Origin: Sulfurovum sp.
GTDB lineage: Bacteria; Campylobacterota; Campylobacteria; Campylobacterales; Sulfurovaceae
Direction of reading: 5' to 3'
Length of the DNA stretch: 43,103 nt
Assembly: GCA_027012955.1 (NCBI GenBank)
Contig: JALUYL010000066.1
Span: forward strand, 1 to 43,103
A model generated the notes under the pieces. The model ran no database searches, was not told the DNA's origin, and was given only the letters and a program-made list of their open reading frames with translations. Position numbers and translations under genes: made by a program. Each line of letters opens with the position of its first letter. Within the stretch, counting starts at the first letter, position 1. Below, one piece after another: positions 34,337 to 42,328 of the stretch.

Positions 34337-35053
34337 TTATCGCTCAACATTTTTGTTTTTTACATCACTACGTGAGCCAATACCATCGATATTGAAATGA
34401 TACTGATAGCCTTTGAGTTCCGTAACTTTCAAGAGTTTCTTTGGATTTGTCTGTAACATATAACGCATCGCTTCAAATGCCAACGCTTCTACTTCGTCAA
34501 TCTCTTTTGCTGTTACTTTTTGATGTTGTTTCTGTTTTGTTTTAATCACTGCTTCTTTGCTTTTGAGTGCTTTTAAGAAGCTTTTATCTGCAAGTGAGAC
34601 TTTGTAGGTTTGACCTGTAGAGATACGCTGTACTATAAAACTCCCACCCAAAGTGTTATCTAGAGAGAGTGTTTGATGGTTGATGCGTGCACCACTCATG
34701 AGTGCCGAAGTATCGACCAGACATGGACTGTTTTTAGCAACAACACGAATGTCGGTTCTGTCAATGACACCATCGCTAAAAAGTTTGGGTAGTGTATGGG
34801 AGAGTTCCACATAGGCAAGTACAAGCCCATCACACAAATGCCCATGTGCGCGGGCAAGTGTTTTTATATCTAGCTTTTTAGGGTAGAGATTGTATCTGCC
34901 AAGGGCACTGTCTGTGTCGCGTACCCATACCGCTTTTGCATTGGGTGCCTCTTTGACACTTTTTTCATAAAAGCGGTCATCTATGTTGCTGTCTATTTGG
35001 CTTGCCCAGAGGCTGACACCCATGAGCATCAAAAGTGAAACGGTTCTAAGCAT
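34337..35053 (-). CDS. Exported FmdE-domain protein
   Basis: The 238-residue protein has a signal peptide (1-17) and an FmdE domain: HGHLCDG (70-76) in place of the usual HGHLCPG, then NSPCLVDTSALMSGARI (C111) and the GGSFIVQRIS strand. FmdE domains bind metal through His and Cys; the domain is named for a subunit found beside formylmethanofuran dehydrogenase, but many bacterial members are not part of it. The C-terminal zinc ribbon of the archaeal protein is absent. The signal peptide and the CcdA/thioredoxin neighbours suggest a periplasmic metal-thiol protein kept reduced by this pathway. Overlaps the CXXC gene upstream by 8 bases. Confidence 0.78.
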   Translation of the reverse strand: MLRTVSLLMLMGVSLWASQIDSNIDDRFYEKSVKEAPNAKAVWVRDTDSALGRYNLYPKKLDIKTLARAHGHLCDGLVLAYVELSHTLPKLFSDGVIDRTDIRVVAKNSPCLVDTSALMSGARINHQTLSLDNTLGGSFIVQRISTGQTYKVSLADKSFLKALKSKEAVIKTKQKQHQKVTAKEIDEVEALAFEAMRYMLQTNPKKLLKVTELKGYQYHFNIDGIGSRSDVKNKNVER

Positions 35054-35294
35054 TTTCTTCTGCCTCTTTTATGTGTTGGCGAATCTCAGTGGCACTCAGT
35101 ACTTTTCCTGTCGAAATGAGCTTTCCATTGATGACAAATCCTGGCATACTCAGTATGTTATACTTCATAATTTCCATAATATCATCTACCTTAACCACTT
35201 CATAATCACCATCAAGTTGGCTAACGACCTCTCTTACGATTTTTTCCAGCGTGATACATTTTGCACAGCCCGTACCTAAAATTTCTATTTGCAT
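35046..35294 (-). CDS. Small CXXC thioredoxin-fold protein (redox-active disulfide protein 2 type)
   Basis: The 82-residue protein is a whole mini-thioredoxin: strand MQIEILGTGCAKC with C10 and C13, helix, VVKVDD strand, LSMPGFVING and ATEIRQHI helix. It has no signal peptide, so it acts in the cytoplasm. The sequence is close to the C-terminal half of the next protein (IEILGTGC, EVIKVEDIQEI), so the two are duplicates. This family is often found beside ArsP-type permeases, as here. Confidence 0.88.
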   Translation of the reverse strand: MQIEILGTGCAKCITLEKIVREVVSQLDGDYEVVKVDDIMEIMKYNILSMPGFVINGKLISTGKVLSATEIRQHIKEAEENA

Positions 35295-35308
35295 GCTATT
35301 TCCTTATT

Positions 35309-35863
35309 TTATGAAAGGATTTCTTTTATCTCATCCACACTGAGGAGTCTTCCTTTGCTTTTTACTACGCCATCGATTACAAGTGCAGGAGTAGATGTCA
35401 CACCATAATTGGCTATCTCTTGAATATCCTCAACCTTAATGACTTCATAGTCAGCATCTAAGGATGTAACCGCCTCTTTTGCAGCCATCTCAAGCTCTTT
35501 ACATTTTTTACACCCTGTACCTAAAATCTCTATAGTACCTTTTTTACTTGCTGAAAAAGAGAGATTGCTTGCATCTTTTGCTACTGTAGATTGTGCAGAA
35601 GCAGGTGTAGAACAACAAGCACTTTCATTCTTTTTTGGTGCAGCTGGTGTACAACAAGCGCTTGCATTTTCTGCCGATGCAGGTGTCGCACAACATCCCG
35701 ATGCAGGATCACACGTTCCCATCTTCATCTCAAGTGGACACCAGTTGATAATACCAGTAAATAAAGGCATAACCCCTAGATAAAACCACGCGTTACCACT
35801 ATATAAACCATAAGCAATTAATGCCAAACCTACTACTATTCTTACTATTCTATTTGTACTCAT
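35309..35863 (-). CDS. DUF2892 membrane anchor fused to CXXC mini-thioredoxin by Cys-rich linker
   Basis: The 184-residue protein has three parts. Residues 1-48 are a DUF2892/YgaP-type two-helix anchor (RIVRIVVGLALIAYGLYSG, GVMPLFTGIINWCPL). Residues 49-105 are a low-complexity linker rich in Ala, Ser and Pro, with CC pairs at 57-58, 70-71 and 83-84 in near repeats (GCCATPAS, ACCTPAAP, ACCSTPAS) and C51. Residues 109-184 are a mini-thioredoxin with C118 and C121 (GTGCKKC). The paired Cys residues look able to bind soft metals or As(III). The fusion tethers the redox domain to the membrane, beside the ArsP-like permease upstream. Confidence 0.85.
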   Translation of the reverse strand: MSTNRIVRIVVGLALIAYGLYSGNAWFYLGVMPLFTGIINWCPLEMKMGTCDPASGCCATPASAENASACCTPAAPKKNESACCSTPASAQSTVAKDASNLSFSASKKGTIEILGTGCKKCKELEMAAKEAVTSLDADYEVIKVEDIQEIANYGVTSTPALVIDGVVKSKGRLLSVDEIKEILS

Positions 35864-35878
35864 TTTTATTCCTTTGTT

Positions 35879-36826
35879 TTATTTTAAAATATAATTAAAG
35901 AGATACCCTATACAGATAATCCCAAAGCCTACAATACCAAAAAAGATACCTATAAGTCTAATATGCAATATCTTTTTCAATATCATCGCTTCTGGCAAAC
36001 TCAAAGCCGTAATCGCCATCATAAAGCTAAGAGCAGTTCCCAAAAGCATCCCTTTTTGTGTCAGCACTTCAACTAGAGGCATAACACCTGCTGCATTGGA
36101 GTACATCGGTATACCCATGACTACAGCTAGAGGTACACCATACCAGTTGTCTCCACCTGCATATTTGGTGATGAAGTCTGCTGGAACATAGCCGTGTATA
36201 AACGCCCCTACCCCTACTCCTATGAGTACATAAAGCCAAATTTGTTTGACGATATCCAAGGTATATTCCCACGCTTCGTTTATGCGCATTTTTTGAGTAA
36301 GGTCTATCTTTACCTCTTCTAGTTCACCCTCCATAGGCTTGACATCAAGAAGTATATATTTCTCTAGCCCCATTTTCCCAATAACAAAACCACCTACAAT
36401 AGCCACAAGCAACCCAAACCCAATATAAATAGCAGTAATTTTCCAACCAAAAAGTCCAAAAAGTAGTGCAATGGCTATTTCATTGTTCATAGGAGAGCTA
36501 ATAAGAAAGGAGAAGGTCACCCCAAGAGGGATACGTGCCTGAATAAACCCTAGAAAAAGAGGAATAGCAGAACAGGAACAAAACGGCGTGATAATCCCAA
36601 AGAGAGCTGCTAGTACATTACCATAGAGTTCGGATTTACCCTGTAGGTGTGCCCTAACATACTCCGTGTTAAAATGTGTTCTCAGGTAAGAGACCACAAA
36701 AATGATAGTGACAAGTAAAAAAAGTATTTTAATACTGTCATAGATGAAAAAATTTACCGTTTCATTTACACGTCCAGTAAGTCCGAGTAAATCCACAGTA
36801 AAATAATCGACTGATTCTTTCCACAT
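35879..36826 (-). CDS. ArsP/DUF318-family permease
   Basis: The 315-residue membrane protein has about eight helices and the family motif GIITPFCSCSAIPLFLGF with Cys C83 and C85, plus FLISSPMNNEIAIALLFGLFGWK. C. jejuni ArsP, of the same length, exports trivalent organoarsenicals. The two CXXC proteins downstream and the operator-like repeat upstream make an arsenic or soft-metal role likely, but DUF318 permeases also have other, undefined substrates. It leads the thiol-redox gene run. Confidence 0.8.
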   Translation of the reverse strand: MWKESVDYFTVDLLGLTGRVNETVNFFIYDSIKILFLLVTIIFVVSYLRTHFNTEYVRAHLQGKSELYGNVLAALFGIITPFCSCSAIPLFLGFIQARIPLGVTFSFLISSPMNNEIAIALLFGLFGWKITAIYIGFGLLVAIVGGFVIGKMGLEKYILLDVKPMEGELEEVKIDLTQKMRINEAWEYTLDIVKQIWLYVLIGVGVGAFIHGYVPADFITKYAGGDNWYGVPLAVVMGIPMYSNAAGVMPLVEVLTQKGMLLGTALSFMMAITALSLPEAMILKKILHIRLIGIFFGIVGFGIICIGYLFNYILK

Positions 36827-36846
36827 TGATAATCCTTTATTAAGTT

Positions 36847-36870
36847 ATATATCAATATATCTTGATATAT
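36847..36870. promoter_or_regulatory. Inverted repeat upstream of ArsP-like gene
   Basis: Perfect 9-base arms ATATATCAA and TTGATATAT with a 6-base spacer, 21 bases before the ATG of the permease gene on the minus strand. ArsR-type repressors bind AT-rich repeats of this form near their promoters. No arsR gene is in the window, so the regulator would be elsewhere. Confidence 0.5.
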
Positions 36871-36894
36871 CATAAAGTTGGCTTAAAATATTTA

Positions 36895-36910
36895 TTATCT
36901 TTTAAGATAA
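36895..36910. promoter_or_regulatory. Second AT-rich palindrome in the divergent gap
   Basis: TTATCTT, two bases, AAGATAA, perfect 7-base arms, 68 bases before the ATG of the antitoxin gene. May be a second operator or a short hairpin; could also be an antitoxin binding site, since RHH antitoxins often bind near their own promoters. Confidence 0.3.
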
Positions 36911-36977
36911 TATCCTATATGGTTAATATAGACATCTTAACCCCAAAACAATTTTTACAACAAAGAGGAGCACTAAA

Positions 36978-37205
36978 ATGAATTTTGCACTACGTATTCC
37001 TGACTATTACAAAGCAGAGATAGAAGAGCTAAAAGGCAATGTTTCGATGAATCAATTTATAGTCAATACCCTATCTGAAAAGATAGCGACACTCAGAACA
37101 GTGGACTATCTAGAAGAAAGAGCCCGTAGAGGTTCTGTGGAGCATGCATTAAAACTGTTGAACAATGCACCTGACGTTGAACCTGATGAGCGTGATAAGC
37201 TTTAG
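36978..37205 (+). CDS. Ribbon-helix-helix antitoxin-like protein, HicB/CopG type
   Basis: The 75-residue protein begins MNFALRIPDYYKAEIEELK and continues NVSMNQFIVNTLSEKI, the strand-helix-helix of an RHH repressor or antitoxin that binds DNA as dimer. The C-terminal part (YLEERARRG, PDVEPDERD) is typical of the antitoxin arm that holds a toxin. A strong GAGGAG precedes the ATG. No toxin gene follows: the next 167 bases contain no gene and then the R-M operon ends from the other side. So it is an orphan antitoxin, or a toxin was lost. Confidence 0.75.
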   Translation: MNFALRIPDYYKAEIEELKGNVSMNQFIVNTLSEKIATLRTVDYLEERARRGSVEHALKLLNNAPDVEPDERDKL

Positions 37206-37372
37206 GGTTCAATAACGGCTGTTACATATGTGCAAAGTAGCCTTTTCTTCATACGAGTAGCTGGAAATTCAAAAAGTGCACTTTCAACGCCTGCCTCCAA
37301 CGATTCTCATGAGCGATAATTTTCCTTTAGGTAAATTATTCGTTCCTCATCCTTATTAATATGGCTTATTAT

Positions 37373-38335
37373 CTACGTTGTAATAATATCCATTAGTGAA
37401 TTGCTTACATGCCACATGAGAACTGGTGGCACAGCATTTCCTATTGCACGATATTGTCTATTTTCTGAAACAGATTCTAAGTGAAAATCATCTGGAAAAG
37501 ATTGTATATTTGCTGCTTCTCTTGGAGTAAATCGTCTGTATTTTCCATCTTCTAATAATACAGGGTCAGTGCTATTCAAGCTAACTTTTGAAAGGTGGGC
37601 GCTTATTGTATTGCATGGTAATTCTATGTTTTGGGATCGCCCTTTATTCATCTTATGTTGAACACGCTTCATTCCTTCTACCGCTCTATCACTAAAATAG
37701 TATTTTTCTATAATATTATCTTGAAGAACAGTTTTTAAAGGAACATGATTTTCTTTTGTAATGGCTTCTGGGAATGAAAATTTTTGGTAATCTTTTTCAT
37801 TTTTAAACCCTAAAATAAATACTCTTTCTCTTTTTTGAGGTACTCCAAAATCTGCTGAATTAAGTAATTTCCATTTGACAAAATAACCACTTTCTTCAAA
37901 ATGTTTAATAATTAAAGGAAAAGCTTTTTTCTTATTCGCAGATAATAGTCCTTTGACATTTTCAGCAATGAAAAATCTTGGTTTTTTCGTTTGCAATATT
38001 CTACACATTTCGAAAAAAAGCTGACCTTTTTCATCTTTAATTCCCAAACGAGGTGGATTCTGTGCGACAATTGAAAATGACTGACAAGGAAACCCTCCAA
38101 GCAATATATCATGTGCAGGTATATCTTTATCTGAAACTTTTCGAACATCTTTTGTTTCACATTTGTGTGAAAAATTATTATTATAAATTGTTGTTGCATA
38201 AGAATCAAAATCAGCAGCGTATACAATTTTTGTAGGATGCTTTTTATAAAAATTTTTTAAATAATTAAAGTTTCCTTGTATACCTAAATCCATACCTCCA
38301 CATCCACAGAAAAATGATGTAACATTTAATGTCAT
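37373..38335 (-). CDS. DNA (cytosine-5) methyltransferase
   Basis: The track starts at a TTG, but the ATG at 38335 shares an ATGA overlap with the end of the nuclease gene and gives the motif I start MTLNVTSFFCGCGGMDLG, so I use it (320 residues). Motif IV GGFPCQSFS has the catalytic Cys C84, motif VI is FIAENVKGLL, motif VIII is QKRERVFILG, and motif X is AIGNAVPPVL. It transfers methyl to C5 of cytosine in its recognition site and should protect host DNA from the adjacent nuclease. It differs from the second methyltransferase in length and in its target domain. Confidence 0.9.
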   Translation of the reverse strand: MTLNVTSFFCGCGGMDLGIQGNFNYLKNFYKKHPTKIVYAADFDSYATTIYNNNFSHKCETKDVRKVSDKDIPAHDILLGGFPCQSFSIVAQNPPRLGIKDEKGQLFFEMCRILQTKKPRFFIAENVKGLLSANKKKAFPLIIKHFEESGYFVKWKLLNSADFGVPQKRERVFILGFKNEKDYQKFSFPEAITKENHVPLKTVLQDNIIEKYYFSDRAVEGMKRVQHKMNKGRSQNIELPCNTISAHLSKVSLNSTDPVLLEDGKYRRFTPREAANIQSFPDDFHLESVSENRQYRAIGNAVPPVLMWHVSNSLMDIITT

Positions 38336-39765
38336 ATTTCCAATAACCTTTGCCAATTTCCATTTGAGTTAGAAAAGTTCACTACTAAATACTTGTCAAT
38401 TTTCAACTCTCCCTCGTTATATTTTTTAACTGGGTCCTGAATTGTAAATATTTTTTTCTCTGTGTCATTAATAACTAAATAATAAATAAAGTAACGGTCA
38501 CCCATAGTTTCAGCTGTATCCCATTCATTTGGAGTTAGTTTAAATCTATTAATTGAACTCGCTTTTTTTGATTTAGTTGATTTGACTTCTATATATCTTT
38601 TGTTCTTTTCAACTTCTATACTTTGAATATCATATCCAACACCTAAATGTGTTGGGATTTTATTAATGATATGTTGTCTCTTGGATTTATCTTTAGTTCT
38701 TAAATATTCATGTGCTAAAATTAAACTTTCACCATAGTCACCAATAATTTTAGTCGGGACACTTTTGCCACCTTTTAATTGAGAATGATATTCTTGTATA
38801 AGTTTTGAAAGGTTCTCTGATTGCTTAGAATTAAGCTGAGGAGAGAAAACTTCTATAGAATCAAAATCATTTACATAATTAAACCATACTTCTTCTGCAT
38901 TAGATATATCTGATGTTTCTATTTCAGGCTTATTATAGAATTCATCATAAGAGTTAAACCAAGTTGTTTGAGTTAGGTGATAATTAATGGTATTTTCATT
39001 TTCATCATTTAAATAATAATAGAAAGATGTTCCCTTATCATGTAGTAAGTTAGCTAGTACCATATAGTCTAATATATCACCCGCATATCTGTATACATCA
39101 CCACTTGAAGGAAATGTACCTGTTTTTTCATTTTTTAATTGTTCATACTTATAATCGTACTTAACTTTATTTTTTCTATTTTCTAAAACTAGTTTTGCGA
39201 CTTCTTTAGGAGAACGGCCATCTCTAGTTACTCTTAAATCATAATACGCACACTGGGTCAATTCTTCTGCTGTGATTGAAAATGGTTTCTTTAAAAGTTT
39301 TTCCCCTTCAGCTAAAATATTTAATATATACGTACATGGTTTAAATTTTATACCTGCATGGATTTGTGATTTAATATAATCAGGTCTTGTATGTCCTCCT
39401 GGATATTGAAAGGTATATAAAAAATAATTAAAAAACTCATCTAGATATTGATTTCTAGAAAGCCTTTTGGCCATCTTACTTGGATGCAGTTTTTTCTCAC
39501 TTTTTTGAATAAATGCAAATAGAGCAGATATTTCTGTTCTCCAATTATTTATAGTTTTATCTGATGAACTTCTATTTTTTTTAAATTGTTTGATTACTTG
39601 ATTCAACTCTTTATCAGATTCTTTTTTTGGTAAAACATTCATTTCTGATATTGAAGTTGCAACATATAATAGAACTTCTTCAATATCAGTTTTAAAACGA
39701 GGTCGTACATGGTGTAACCTGAAAAAGTATTCATCAGGTATTTTATACTTGATTGGAGTAATCAT
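38332..39765 (-). CDS. Type II restriction endonuclease, DUF3883-type PD-(D/E)XK
   Basis: The 477-residue protein is placed between two m5C methyltransferases with ATGA overlaps on both sides, the sign of a tight R-M operon. The C-terminal third is a DUF3883-like nuclease domain: E346 in YGESLILAHEYL, D379 in GYDIQSIEV, and E393-K395 in YIEVKSTKS form the E/D...EXK active site, followed by FKLTPNEWDTA. The N-terminal two thirds are helical and unknown, presumably for DNA recognition. The target sequence cannot be read from the sequence. Codon use is more AT-rich than in the neighbouring genes, which suggests horizontal acquisition. Confidence 0.8.
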   Translation of the reverse strand: MITPIKYKIPDEYFFRLHHVRPRFKTDIEEVLLYVATSISEMNVLPKKESDKELNQVIKQFKKNRSSSDKTINNWRTEISALFAFIQKSEKKLHPSKMAKRLSRNQYLDEFFNYFLYTFQYPGGHTRPDYIKSQIHAGIKFKPCTYILNILAEGEKLLKKPFSITAEELTQCAYYDLRVTRDGRSPKEVAKLVLENRKNKVKYDYKYEQLKNEKTGTFPSSGDVYRYAGDILDYMVLANLLHDKGTSFYYYLNDENENTINYHLTQTTWFNSYDEFYNKPEIETSDISNAEEVWFNYVNDFDSIEVFSPQLNSKQSENLSKLIQEYHSQLKGGKSVPTKIIGDYGESLILAHEYLRTKDKSKRQHIINKIPTHLGVGYDIQSIEVEKNKRYIEVKSTKSKKASSINRFKLTPNEWDTAETMGDRYFIYYLVINDTEKKIFTIQDPVKKYNEGELKIDKYLVVNFSNSNGNWQRLLEI

Positions 39766-40802
39766 AATAAATACTTTTTGATAGATTGAGCTAATACTTC
39801 AGCTAGCATAGGAGGAACAGCATTCCCCACCTGCTTTTCTTGAGCAGTTTTAGAACCATAAAATATAAAATTATCAGGGAAAGATTGGATTCTAGCTGCT
39901 TCACGAACAGTCGGTATTCTATTAAATTTATAATGAAAGTGATGTCTATGTCCAGTGTCAATAGTAAAACTTGGTTTTTTACTATTAAGCCTTGTCCACG
40001 CAATATTTACTTTTCTTATTTCCTGTAATTCTTTTGGCAAGCTCTTATAATTTCCTCCATCAGGAACAAGAGCAATTGTTTCTTTCGTTGTTTCTGTATG
40101 TTTTGTTATTTGGTGATTATATATTCCTTCAGAATTCTGACGTATTAGTTTTTGATAGTCACTTTGATGTTTAGCATTATATGCTGAACCATTTTCAAGT
40201 TCATCTTCAGGTAAATCACTAATAGCTTGACCTGAAGTTACTTTACTTTCGGAGTGTGTTGTTAATGGGAATAAAAAGTCATCTTTACTATTTAATAAAC
40301 CTATGAAAAAAACACGTTTTCTATTCTGAGGAACACCATAGTCAGATGCCAGCAAAATTTTATAAGTAACCGTATAACCAATATCCTCAAATTCTTTTAT
40401 TATTTCATCTTTCACTAAGCCTTTATTCATTGAAACTAAGTTAGGAACATTTTCCATGACAAAAACTTTAGGCTTAAAATATTCAACATATGATACAAAA
40501 GATTGATACAGTTTGTTTCGGGGGTCATTTACATCTCTTTTTCCAGAGATTGAAAATCCTTGGCAAGGTGGCCCACCTATTATTACATCGACTCCATCTT
40601 CTAAATATTCATTTTTTATAGTGGATGGAAGAATCTCACTTATGTCTCCACAAATAGTTTTAGAGTTACTATGATTCTTTTCGAATGTTACTAAAGCTGG
40701 TTCCCATACATCTATGCCTAATTTAATATCAAAATCTGCTTTTTCAAAACCTAGAGAGATACCACCACAACCACAAAATAAATCTAATACTTTTCTTTTC
40801 AT
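39762..40802 (-). CDS. DNA (cytosine-5) methyltransferase (second)
   Basis: The 346-residue enzyme has motif I LDLFCGCGGISLGFE, motif IV GGPPCQGFS with catalytic Cys C80, motif VI VFVMENVPNL, motif VIII QNRKRVFFIGL and motif X QVGNAVPPML. It is the first gene of the R-M operon and its stop overlaps the nuclease start in ATGA. Two different m5C enzymes around one nuclease suggest an asymmetric target, one enzyme for each strand. The start at 40802 is preceded by GGA and by an AT-rich promoter-like run. Confidence 0.92.
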   Translation of the reverse strand: MKRKVLDLFCGCGGISLGFEKADFDIKLGIDVWEPALVTFEKNHSNSKTICGDISEILPSTIKNEYLEDGVDVIIGGPPCQGFSISGKRDVNDPRNKLYQSFVSYVEYFKPKVFVMENVPNLVSMNKGLVKDEIIKEFEDIGYTVTYKILLASDYGVPQNRKRVFFIGLLNSKDDFLFPLTTHSESKVTSGQAISDLPEDELENGSAYNAKHQSDYQKLIRQNSEGIYNHQITKHTETTKETIALVPDGGNYKSLPKELQEIRKVNIAWTRLNSKKPSFTIDTGHRHHFHYKFNRIPTVREAARIQSFPDNFIFYGSKTAQEKQVGNAVPPMLAEVLAQSIKKYLL

Positions 40803-41156
40803 TTTATTCCAAATATATATATATTGAATTTTAACATACCTATAAAAAAAAGTGGTTTATATTGTAATGTATTTGATTATTTTTTTATACAGGCACTTTG
40901 GATGGGTGACTCTTAACGTAACATAATATCCTGCTATTACGATATTTCCATATTAAGAGTATATCAAATATGTCTTTATATTGATGAAAACAAAGTAGAT
41001 TTGCAGATTTGACAATATTTCACGTTTTGATAACTAGTCCTAATGTTCTTTTATTAACCCTTACGGCAAAACATTGACCTTATACACATTTTCCTGCATG
41101 GTGGGTGCAACCCACCCGACGCTTACTTCAATCCAATATATAAACTCAAATCATAT
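40803..41156. other. 354-base intergenic stretch between R-M operon and DUF4395 gene
   Basis: This stretch contains no credible gene. It is very AT-rich near the R-M operon and holds the presumed R-M promoter (ATATATATATA about 10-20 bases before the ATG). Near its other end is a GC-rich palindrome (41100-41116). The change of composition marks the likely boundary of the acquired R-M block. Confidence 0.5.
41100..41116. repeat. REP-like palindrome GGTGGGT-GCA-ACCCACC
   Basis: Perfect 7-base arms around a 3-base loop, GC-rich in an AT-rich gap, 40 bases beyond the stop of the DUF4395 gene. On the minus strand it reads GGGTGGGTTGCACCCACC. Similar GGGTGGGT-type palindromes are repeated in many genomes. 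It may also act as terminator for the DUF4395 operon. Confidence 0.5.
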
Positions 41157-41891
41157 TTAAAAATCATCGTCGTCGTTAAAAAAGGCATCTTCTTCCGCCT
41201 GTTCTTTGGCTTTTTGTATGGCTGAAAGTTCAGCTTTACTTTTTAGCATATTTTTCATATGTTTTACAAAGATAGTTCTATCTGGCAACTTGGTAAAATA
41301 AGCATACGTTCCATACCCTAGTGCAAACACTGTCATAAGTAAAATAATCTTTTGTGCCATATTAAACTTTTGTACAGGGTCTTTCGTCTGTATCTCGCAT
41401 ACACCACCTGGGCAATACATAGGGTCTTTTCTTTTGATCCATCCATAAATTTTACATCCAAGACAGATGGAAAAGGCAGACTCAAAGAAAAGCAGTGTCA
41501 TACAAATGAGACAGACCAATACCTTTATTGGGTTAGGCTCAAAGTGTATCACCAAATAATAAAACATCGGCCATGCCAAAACAAATCCTAATGCCCATGC
41601 AAAACGCTTCTGTGCTGCACCTACATACTCAGGTGTTTGATTGCGTACAAAAAAACGCCCTAACATCAAGCTGGGTGAATAGCGTGGCTGTATGATACGC
41701 ATCGTAAAATCTATCGCAAAAAAGGTAACAAAATATTTTGAGAATATAGCAGTATGGAGCATCACTCCATTCATCAGTCCTAAAAACGCGCCCACAAACA
41801 AAATAGCCGCCGCTGCACGTGCTTCTCTCTCGTTAAGGACTCGAACCTCATAACCTAAAACTTTTTCTCCATATGCTAAAAACTCTTTCAT
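41157..41891 (-). CDS. DUF4395 membrane protein
   Basis: The 244-residue protein starts with VLNEREARAAAAILFVGAFLGLMNG, the DUF4395 pattern, has about four membrane helices, and contains the conserved Cys pair CLGCKIYGW near residue 145, as well as Cys in YCPGGVC. An acidic tail ends it (EEDAFFNDDDDF). DUF4395 proteins are of unknown role, often near thiol-redox or sulfur genes. The ATG overlaps the stop of the AhpD-like gene upstream by 4 bases. Confidence 0.82.
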   Translation of the reverse strand: MKEFLAYGEKVLGYEVRVLNEREARAAAAILFVGAFLGLMNGVMLHTAIFSKYFVTFFAIDFTMRIIQPRYSPSLMLGRFFVRNQTPEYVGAAQKRFAWALGFVLAWPMFYYLVIHFEPNPIKVLVCLICMTLLFFESAFSICLGCKIYGWIKRKDPMYCPGGVCEIQTKDPVQKFNMAQKIILLMTVFALGYGTYAYFTKLPDRTIFVKHMKNMLKSKAELSAIQKAKEQAEEDAFFNDDDDF

Positions 41892-42253
41892 ATTAGGCTC
41901 TCAAAAGTATCAAATGCTGCTTTGGCATTACCCATCACTGCACTACCCTGTGCATGTTTCACAATCTTGACAAGATATGCCAGTTCTTCTTTGGTAATGC
42001 CCATCTTTTTAAGCATTCTTGTCTGTTGCATCACACATTCGTTACTTCCTAATGCAATAGATGCAGAGAGTGCCAGCATCATAGATGTTTTAGGGTCAAA
42101 CGGATTTTTCTCATCTTGCATACTAAACTTAGAACTCATCGCCTGCTCTACTAAAAATCTAGGGTCAATCGCTTTTGCACTGTTCAAACTTTGTGGCAAA
42201 GCCCCCATTTTCTCTATCATCATTGCTTCTACTTGTTCTGGTGTTGGTGTCAT
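41888..42253 (-). CDS. Carboxymuconolactone decarboxylase/AhpD-like protein
   Basis: The track starts at 42295, but the ATG at 42253 (MTPTPEQVEAMM) has GGAT at proper distance and fits better, giving 121 residues. The helical domain with MLALSASIALGSNECVMQQTRMLKKMGITKEELAYLVKIV resembles AhpD/CMD proteins. The first Cys of the usual CxxC is present (NEC) but the second position is Gln, so the AhpD-type peroxidase relay may not work. Its overlap with the DUF4395 gene shows an operon. The RND pump gene ends 75 bases upstream. Confidence 0.7.
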   Translation of the reverse strand: MTPTPEQVEAMMIEKMGALPQSLNSAKAIDPRFLVEQAMSSKFSMQDEKNPFDPKTSMMLALSASIALGSNECVMQQTRMLKKMGITKEELAYLVKIVKHAQGSAVMGNAKAAFDTFESLI

Positions 42254-42328
42254 GTTTAATCCTTTAAAATAATTTAGATGAAATATCATCTTCAAAGCAC
42301 TCTACAAAAGAGTGCTTCAAAGATACTA

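Noticed and set aside
40805-40825. AT dinucleotide run before the R-M operon as a microsatellite of note
   Set aside because: It is short and better explained as part of an AT-rich promoter.
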